A DNA stretch of 18,121 nucleotides from JAIEPT01 sp038217425. Lineage in GTDB: Bacteria > Planctomycetota > Planctomycetia > Gemmatales > Gemmataceae. Each line of letters starts with the position of its first letter. Positions within the stretch are counted from its first letter, which is position 1. Location: contig JBBQPM010000135.1 of assembly GCA_038217425.1 (NCBI GenBank), forward strand, positions 1 to 18,121, read 5' to 3'. Under the pieces are notes generated by a model. That model saw only the letters and a program-made list of their open reading frames with translations, made no database searches and was not told the DNA's origin. Shown one piece after another: positions 13,185-18,121 of the stretch. Position numbers and translations under genes: made by a program.

Positions 13185-13658
13185 TTAGACCTTCAACTGA
13201 GCGTACAGTTCTCGATAATGCAGTTCCAACCGTTCGTCAACGCCCTTCATGGCCGGGTTGCCGTCGGCCAAGTTGTACCGCGCCACCGTGAACTTCGCCG
13301 ACACGGTCGCGTTACCTTCGCATTCCCCTTTGCCCTTGAACGATACCTGCTGCCCGTCCGCGGAGATCTTGTCGAGTTCCACCGTCACCGTCAGGCAATG
13401 CCCTGGCACCATAAAGGAGCCATATTTTACGTTGCGAGCGTCGCGGAGGGCGATGACGCTATGCTTGAAATCATCGCTGATCCGCAGCAACCAGGCCCCC
13501 GCTTCGACCAGCGTCTCGAGCATGAGCACGCCGGGCATCACCGGGAACGTGGGGAAGTGGTCAGCGAGGTATTCTTCCGCAAGGGTCAGGTTTTTGACCA
13601 TGCGAATGTTCTTGCCCGCCTGTACTTCAAGGATCCGGTCGATCAGGTTAAAACGCAT
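13185..13658 (-). CDS. FabZ-like 3-hydroxyacyl-ACP dehydratase, first gene of the operon
   Basis: 157 residues, normal FabZ length. Hotdog signature ADHFPTFPVMPGVLMLETLVEAG with catalytic H34 and E48. This copy keeps the PG turn that the second dehydratase has lost. The N-terminal RFNLIDRILEVQAGKNIRMVKNLTLAEEYLADHFP matches FabZ (IDRI, then the AEE-HFP segment). The central helix has Glu at 48 as in FabZ. It is the first gene after a promoter on minus; the RBS is poor. The C-terminal helix (ERLELHYRELYAQLKV) extends slightly past the core. It could equally be a FabA-like or lipid-specific dehydratase; isomerase activity cannot be judged. Confidence 0.87.
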   Translation of the reverse strand: MRFNLIDRILEVQAGKNIRMVKNLTLAEEYLADHFPTFPVMPGVLMLETLVEAGAWLLRISDDFKHSVIALRDARNVKYGSFMVPGHCLTVTVELDKISADGQQVSFKGKGECEGNATVSAKFTVARYNLADGNPAMKGVDERLELHYRELYAQLKV

Positions 13659-13717
13659 GTCTGGAGATTCCGAGAATAAGACCGAACCCTTTGTGCCCGT
13701 GCTATTTCAGAATGTCG

Positions 13718-13746
13718 ATTTTAACGAGCCAGTCGTTTGCCGGCAA
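13718..13746 (-). promoter_or_regulatory. Housekeeping-type promoter of the acyl-chain operon
   Basis: On the minus strand TTGCCG (13746-13741) is followed after exactly 17 bp by TAAAAT (13723-13718). Transcription would start near 13711, about 50 nt before the first dehydratase ATG. It is the only good -35/-10 pair I found in this divergent region. Confidence 0.4.
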
Positions 13747-13922
13747 CCCCGAAACCTCGCCCCACCGCAATGCACCCTCCGAGACCATTCGGCTTTCCCA
13801 GTCGCTACACTTTAAATATTTCCAGATTGGCGACGTTTTCGCAATCCAGATTAAATGGGAAAGTGGGATAATCTACACCGGAAGGTCGCGGTTGCGCCGA
13901 TTGTCCGGATGGTGCAATTTGC

Positions 13923-13987
13923 GAGCCGAAAGCGTGAGCGACGAACCTATCGGCGTTCGCGTCAGATCGTCGCTTGCCTTCCGGCTC
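13923..13987. repeat. Palindromic repeat, GAGCCGGAAG family, decayed copy 3
   Basis: GAGCCGAAAGCGTGAGCGACGA (13923-13944) faces TCGTCGCTTGCCTTCCGGCTC (13967-13987). The arms share the family core with copies 1 and 2, but with substitutions and a length difference, so pairing is interrupted. The loop is longer (22 nt). It lies in the presumed leader of the AsmA-like gene. Confidence 0.7.
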
Positions 13988-14052
13988 AGACAGGCGATGA
14001 AGCCGTCTTGCCGGAATCGCCGAAGTAGACCATAGTGGGACGACGTTCCCTT

Positions 14053-14060
14053 GGAAAGGA
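14053..14060 (+). promoter_or_regulatory. Ribosome binding site fixing the AsmA-like start
   Basis: GGAAAGGA lies 7 nt before the ATG at 14068. This favours 14068 over the upstream GTG at 14035, which has no SD-like sequence. Confidence 0.6.
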
Positions 14061-14067
14061 TTCCGCC

Positions 14068-17000
14068 ATGTCGAAACCGACTCCTGCCCGCACGTCCTGG
14101 TTGGGCTGGCTGACGAAACGCCTGCTCATCGGCGTGTCCATCGTCCTCATCCTCGTCACCGCCGCCCCCTGGGTGATCGCCCATACACCGCTGCGGCACT
14201 GGGTGGTTGCCAAGATCGGCTCCACGCTGGGGCTTGATCTCCATGTGCAGACGCTCAGCCTGAACTGGTTCGGGCCCGTCGAACTCGGCCAGGTCTTCGT
14301 CCGCGATCACGAAGGCAACGCCGTCGCCGAGATCCAGCGCGTCTCGACGAGCCGAACCCTGCTCGGGTTGGCGGTTTACCATCGCAGTGACCTCGGTACC
14401 ATCCGCTTCGAGAAGCCGGCCATGAAGGTCGTCTTCGCGAACAACACTTCCAACCTCGAAGTCCTCCTCGCCAAACTCCCGAAGTCCGACCCCAATCCGA
14501 CGCCAGGCAGTTCCAGCAGCAGCCCAAGCATCGCGCTCGAGTGGGAGGGGGGCTCCCTGCACCTACGCGATCAGGATCACAACCAGAATTGGCTCCTCGA
14601 CCCGATCCAGGGAAAGATCGCCCTCGATCCGCACGGCCCCCAACCGATCGTCGGCAGCCTCCAGATCTCGGCGCCGCAACCCAAGACCGCCGGCACGCTC
14701 CAGGCGGAGTTTACCGGCCCGGCGGTCTCCGCGCAGCTCAAGGCGTTCCCCATCGACTGGTTGGCCCCGATCCTGCGCCGCTATGACATCGATCTCGAAG
14801 GCGTCTTGGGGAGCAAACTTCAGGGCGAGTGCAGCGCCAAACTCGAAAACACCCGGCTCGCCATCGACAAGTTCACCCTCGGCTGCGACCTCGGCCAGGC
14901 CGACGTTCAGGGGAGCTACGACTGGAGCCAAACCGTCTGGGACAACCTGCGCCAACCGGGGCAAAAGGCCAGCCTCAATCTCGATCTTGCCGCCCTCGCC
15001 CAGCGCCTGCCCCGAACGCTGCGTCTGCACGAGAACGTCCGCCTCACCGCCGGCGCCCTCGCCTTCCGCGGCGAAAGCGCGGCCAGGGACGGCGACGTCG
15101 TCTGGACCGCGAGCCTCAAGTCCTCCGCGATCAAGGGCCAACGCGGCATGCAAAACATCGCCCTGGACGACCCCATCACGCTCGACGTGCAAGCACGCAA
15201 CCTGCACGCCGGGATGCCGACCGTGGATCGGATCAAGTGCGCCTCGCGGTTCCTGAAGATCGACGGCTCCGCCAAGCCCGGCGCGATGCAAATCGCCGGC
15301 AGCCTCGAACTCGACGAACTTTCCAAGCAGCTCAGCCAGTTTCTCGACCTGGGCCCGGCGCAACTCGCAGGCACGGCGACGTTTGGCGTCAAGTGGAACA
15401 CCCCCAGCGAAGCGTACGAGTTCGACGGCTCGGCGCAGCTCGACAAGTTCCGCATGACCTGGGGGCCCGCGGGCTGGGACGAACCGAAGCTGAGCGTCAA
15501 GGCCGTTGCCAAGGGCCGTAAACTTGCCTCGGGCCAGGAACCGCTCGATCAGGCCTATTTCGAGGTTGCCGCCGGCGCGGATGTGGCCTCGGTGCAGTTG
15601 CGGGAGCCGATCGCCGACTACGCCAAAAGCCCGGCCGGCGCGTTTTACGTCAAGCTTCAGGGCGACCTGAATCGTTGGCATCGTCGCGCTCGACTCTTCG
15701 TGCCGGCGCTGAAGGACGTCGCCATCGCTGGTAGCGTCGATTGCCAGGGTTGGCTGAAGTCGTCGCCGGGGAAGTGGGACTGCGAACGCTGCGATCTCAA
15801 GGCCAAGAACTTCGTCTGGAACGGGCTCGGCCTCGCCATCGACGAGCCAACTCTCGACGCCGTCGTCGTCGGCTCCTACGAAGCTGGGCCGCAGACGCTG
15901 GTGCTCAAGGAATCGCAAATCCGCTGCGACGCGTTGGTCGTGCACACGCCGGCGTTATTGGTGCGACTGGCGAAAATGGACGTGGTCGGCAAACTCGTCT
16001 ACCAGGCGAATCTGGCGCGGGTGGGTCGCTGGTACCAGGATCCCAAGGCCGTAACGCACACCTACGCCGGCACGCTGCTGGGCCAGGCGACGTTCGAACC
16101 GGCGGGGACCGGCCTGGCGTTCTCGACGACCAACCAGGCGTCGAACCTCGTCTGCAAAGTTCCGGGTCTGAATCTCAGCGAGAGCAAGTTCGACCTGCAG
16201 ACCGCGGGCGTCTTGAATCAATCCGTGCTCGACCTCAAGAACACCCTCCTACGCTGCTCCGCCTGCGAAGTGACGGCGCCGAGCCTTAAAGTCGATCTCG
16301 CCGCCAAGACGGTCGCAGGCCAGATCCAGTACCAGGCCGACGTGAACCGGCTGCGTCAATGGACGCAGGATCCCAAGGCCCCCGGCGAACCATGGGCGGG
16401 CCTCGCCAAGGGACAGATGACCTTGCGAACGGACGCCAACCGCGTCGCCTTCGACCTGGCGACGACGATCGAGGGCTTCGTCTACGGCCCCAAGACCGCG
16501 CCAAAATATCAGGACGCCAAGGTGAGCCTCGCGGTGGCCGGCGATCTCGATTGGGCGAAGGACCGTCTGGGCCTGGAAAAGTTCGCGCTGCAGAGCCAGC
16601 TCCTGGCCTGTTCCGGCAAGCTCACGTGCGTCCGATTGGCGTCGGCGATGGACCTCGCCGTCGACGGCACGCTCACGTACGATTGGCAGAAGATCGAGCC
16701 GATCCTGCAGGGATATTTGGGCAAGAGCGCCCGCATCGCCGGCAAGGACACGCGCCGCTTCCGCATCTCGGGGCCGCTCTACCCGAACGCGGGTCAGCCG
16801 GGCGCCGAACTGGCGCTGACAAAATTGGAAGGCGAAGCCGGGCTGAACTGGCAGTCAGCGCAAGCGATGGGCGCCGTCGTCGGGCCCGCGGAGATCAAGG
16901 CGCGTCTAGCGGGCGGCATGCTCGTGACCGAGCCGATCTTGGCGACGCTCAACCAGGGCAAGCTCCGCCTCGAACCGAAGGTCCGGCTCGATACCTACGA

Positions 17001-17616
17001 ATTGACCCTGTCGCCCGGCGTTATGATCGAGCAGGCGCGGATTACCCCCGAGATGTGCGCCAGCGGACTCGGATACGCCTTGCCGACGCTCGCCAACATT
17101 GCCGAGGCTGAGGGGAAGCTGTCGCTGGAGATCGAGAGCGCCCGCATTCCGCTCCTGGATCCGTACAAATCGACCATCCACGGCTTCCTGACGATGCACA
17201 ACGCCCAGGTCGGGCCCGGGTCGATCGTGAAGGAACTCACGAGCCTCCTCAAGATGTCGCCGCGTAGCATCATTCGTGAGAATCGCGTCAAGGTGAAGAT
17301 GGAGAACGGGCGGATCCATCACGAGAACCTGCAGATGGAGTTCCAGGACAACTTCGTCGTCAAGACCTCGGGTTCGGTCGGCCTGGACGGCACGCTGGCG
17401 TTGGAGGCGGACATGCCGTTCCCCGCGAAGCTCCTGGGAAGCTCGCCGATCTCCGCGGGACTGCCCAAGAATTTGAAGGTGCCGATCCGCGGCACGCTCG
17501 ATCGGCCCAGCATCGATCCGAAGGTCTTCTCGGTGGGCGCGGGCTCGGTTTTGCAAGGCGCCGGCGAGCAACTCCTGAACAAGGGTCTGGATCAGCTTCT
17601 CAAGCCGCGGAAGTAA
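14068..17616 (+). CDS. AsmA-like (AsmA/TamB superfamily) envelope protein
   Basis: 1182 residues. One N-terminal membrane helix (about 18-37, RLLIGVSIVLILVTAAPWVI) with a basic cytoplasmic stub places the rest in the periplasm. The body is beta-strand rich, as in AsmA/TamB proteins that form long lipid-conducting grooves between membranes. The C-terminal segment (from about 1029, PYKSTIHGFLTMHNAQVGPGSIVKEL, ending GSSPISAGLPKNLKVPIRGTLDRPSIDP) is the typical AsmA C-terminal region. Three related units of about 110-118 residues are seen around C620, C730 and C848 (for example LVYQANLARVGRWYQDPKA and IQYQADVNRLRQWTQDPKA). It is divergent from the acyl-chain operon, so a link to lipid export is possible but unproven. 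The start is chosen on the GGAAAGGA RBS. Confidence 0.8.
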   Translation: MSKPTPARTSWLGWLTKRLLIGVSIVLILVTAAPWVIAHTPLRHWVVAKIGSTLGLDLHVQTLSLNWFGPVELGQVFVRDHEGNAVAEIQRVSTSRTLLGLAVYHRSDLGTIRFEKPAMKVVFANNTSNLEVLLAKLPKSDPNPTPGSSSSSPSIALEWEGGSLHLRDQDHNQNWLLDPIQGKIALDPHGPQPIVGSLQISAPQPKTAGTLQAEFTGPAVSAQLKAFPIDWLAPILRRYDIDLEGVLGSKLQGECSAKLENTRLAIDKFTLGCDLGQADVQGSYDWSQTVWDNLRQPGQKASLNLDLAALAQRLPRTLRLHENVRLTAGALAFRGESAARDGDVVWTASLKSSAIKGQRGMQNIALDDPITLDVQARNLHAGMPTVDRIKCASRFLKIDGSAKPGAMQIAGSLELDELSKQLSQFLDLGPAQLAGTATFGVKWNTPSEAYEFDGSAQLDKFRMTWGPAGWDEPKLSVKAVAKGRKLASGQEPLDQAYFEVAAGADVASVQLREPIADYAKSPAGAFYVKLQGDLNRWHRRARLFVPALKDVAIAGSVDCQGWLKSSPGKWDCERCDLKAKNFVWNGLGLAIDEPTLDAVVVGSYEAGPQTLVLKESQIRCDALVVHTPALLVRLAKMDVVGKLVYQANLARVGRWYQDPKAVTHTYAGTLLGQATFEPAGTGLAFSTTNQASNLVCKVPGLNLSESKFDLQTAGVLNQSVLDLKNTLLRCSACEVTAPSLKVDLAAKTVAGQIQYQADVNRLRQWTQDPKAPGEPWAGLAKGQMTLRTDANRVAFDLATTIEGFVYGPKTAPKYQDAKVSLAVAGDLDWAKDRLGLEKFALQSQLLACSGKLTCVRLASAMDLAVDGTLTYDWQKIEPILQGYLGKSARIAGKDTRRFRISGPLYPNAGQPGAELALTKLEGEAGLNWQSAQAMGAVVGPAEIKARLAGGMLVTEPILATLNQGKLRLEPKVRLDTYELTLSPGVMIEQARITPEMCASGLGYALPTLANIAEAEGKLSLEIESARIPLLDPYKSTIHGFLTMHNAQVGPGSIVKELTSLLKMSPRSIIRENRVKVKMENGRIHHENLQMEFQDNFVVKTSGSVGLDGTLALEADMPFPAKLLGSSPISAGLPKNLKVPIRGTLDRPSIDPKVFSVGAGSVLQGAGEQLLNKGLDQLLKPRK

Positions 17617-17732
17617 TGAAACTTGGGATAAGCCGGCTCAGTCACATGCACAGCGATCCCGATTGATTCCGCTGCAGGGTCATTCCGAGTTTCGGAAATT
17701 GAGCGTTTCGCCGTAAGAGCTTGGTTCCGCGA

Positions 17733-17939
17733 CTACACGTCCACGTACTCGCATTCGGTCTCCGGCTCTGGAATCGGCAGACCGTCTTCGCGCAGTCCTT
17801 CCAGATGCAGCGGAACCGCCTCCGCGATAAGCTTTCGGACTTCAGCGGCCGTCGTCGCCACGGCGACGCAACCGGGCAGATCCGGCACATAGGCGCCGTA
17901 ACTGGTCGCGCCTTTCTCGATGACAATCGCGTAACGCAT
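17733..17939 (-). CDS. hicB: HicB-like antitoxin
   Basis: 68 residues. MRYAIVIEKGATSYGAYVPDLPGCVAVATTAAEV is the HicB partial RNase H-like core (YxAyvPDLPGC, then the helix). The C-terminal GLREDGLPIPEPETECEYV is also typical. It binds and neutralises HicA. No added DNA-binding domain is present. The start at 17939 is chosen because GGAGGAAG lies 4 nt upstream (17951-17944) and it aligns with HicB N-termini; a start 30 nt further upstream would add ten unrelated residues. The ATG shares one base with the hicA stop (TAATG), so the pair is coupled. Confidence 0.88.
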   Translation of the reverse strand: MRYAIVIEKGATSYGAYVPDLPGCVAVATTAAEVRKLIAEAVPLHLEGLREDGLPIPEPETECEYVDV

Positions 17940-18085
17940 TAGTCTTCCTCCAACTGAGCCTGCTTCCAAATGCTTTTCAGAGTCTTGATCGGCACATCGA
18001 CGCCAAGTTGTCCCGAAACCGTCACCCGCCCGGGTTTGGTTGCATGCTTAAATTGTCGATGTCCGCTATTGGAGTGAATCCTCAT
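17939..18085 (-). CDS. hicA: HicA-like mRNA interferase toxin, N-terminally short
   Basis: 48 codons: MRIHSNSGHRQFKHATKPG, then RVTVSGQLGVDVPIKTLKSIWKQAQLEED. The catalytic-His segment (GHRQFKH), the TKPGxVTV strand and the final TLKSIWKQA helix are clear HicA features. The usual first strand and helix (about 20 residues, ending in a GW-containing segment) are absent: an in-frame stop lies 3 codons before this ATG. The other frames upstream do not read HicA-like in the 36 bases left to the window edge. It could be a truncated toxin or a genuine short subgroup. The normal GSH order is SGH here. HicB follows with a 1-base overlap. Confidence 0.7.
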   Translation of the reverse strand: MRIHSNSGHRQFKHATKPGRVTVSGQLGVDVPIKTLKSIWKQAQLEED

Positions 18086-18121
18086 CGGTGGAACTTACTT
18101 CCTGTCGCATCTTACCACAAG

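Larger units (their letters stand above)
13659..14067. other. 409-bp divergent intergenic region
   Basis: It separates the acyl-chain operon (minus) from the AsmA-like gene (plus). It holds the minus-strand promoter at 13718-13746, an A/T-rich stretch at 13805-13875 that includes a possible plus-strand extended -10 (TGGGATAAT at 13864-13872, no matching -35), and the decayed palindrome at 13923-13987. No ORF here looks real. Confidence 0.5.

Noticed and set aside
5786..13658. Ladderane or aryl-polyene cluster
   Set aside because: KAS/ACP/FabG/FabZ content is similar, but there are no radical SAM, phytoene-desaturase-like, ammonia-lyase or lipid acyltransferase genes in the window to support either name.
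14563..15945. 460-codon minus-strand frame opposite the AsmA-like gene
   Set aside because: It is a mirror of high-GC codon usage with no recognisable domain; the plus frame has a TM helix, repeats and the AsmA C-terminus.
17683..17697. TTCCGA-GTT-TCGGAA hairpin as terminator between the AsmA-like and hicB genes
   Set aside because: Only 6 bp and not followed by T residues on either strand; evidence is too weak to call.

Overview
The window looks like a planctomycete chromosome (Planctomycetota, class Planctomycetia; I cannot place the order). The grounds are an ECF sigma gene translationally coupled to a serine/threonine kinase with a C-terminal membrane segment and TPRs, a secreted HEAT-like protein, a bacterial GH3 protein, a very large AsmA-like protein, high GC content and several REP-like palindrome families. 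No phage, IS or CRISPR signatures are visible.

Layout. 26-2656 (minus): ECF sigma factor followed by a broken kinase gene. The kinase frame is interrupted exactly where the Mg-binding DFG/DFN motif should be. 2786-3781 (minus): secreted helical-repeat protein. 3782-4485: a gene-free region with a sigma-54-type promoter, five stem-loops that nearly all show UUCCCC in the loop, an intrinsic terminator, and then a long palindrome. I read this as an undescribed small RNA of about 230 nt. 4486-5784 (plus): OFA-type MFS transporter, meeting the next gene tail to tail.

5786-13658 (minus): a compact eight-gene operon, in transcription order: FabZ-like dehydratase, FabG reductase, oversized acyl carrier protein, second FabZ-like dehydratase, KAS-like protein lacking all three catalytic residues, KAS with an intact Cys-His-His triad, membrane-anchored alpha/beta hydrolase, GH3 adenylating enzyme. 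Together they could elongate and reduce an acyl chain on a dedicated carrier (KAS plus a chain-length-factor-like partner, FabG, two dehydratases; no enoyl reductase here) and then release or conjugate it. The product is unknown. Three unrelated palindromic repeats sit in the gaps of this operon.

13659-14067: divergent promoter region with a decayed palindrome copy. 14068-17616 (plus): AsmA-like envelope protein with about 110-residue internal repeats. 17733-18085 (minus): a HicA/HicB toxin-antitoxin pair whose HicA is only 48 codons long.
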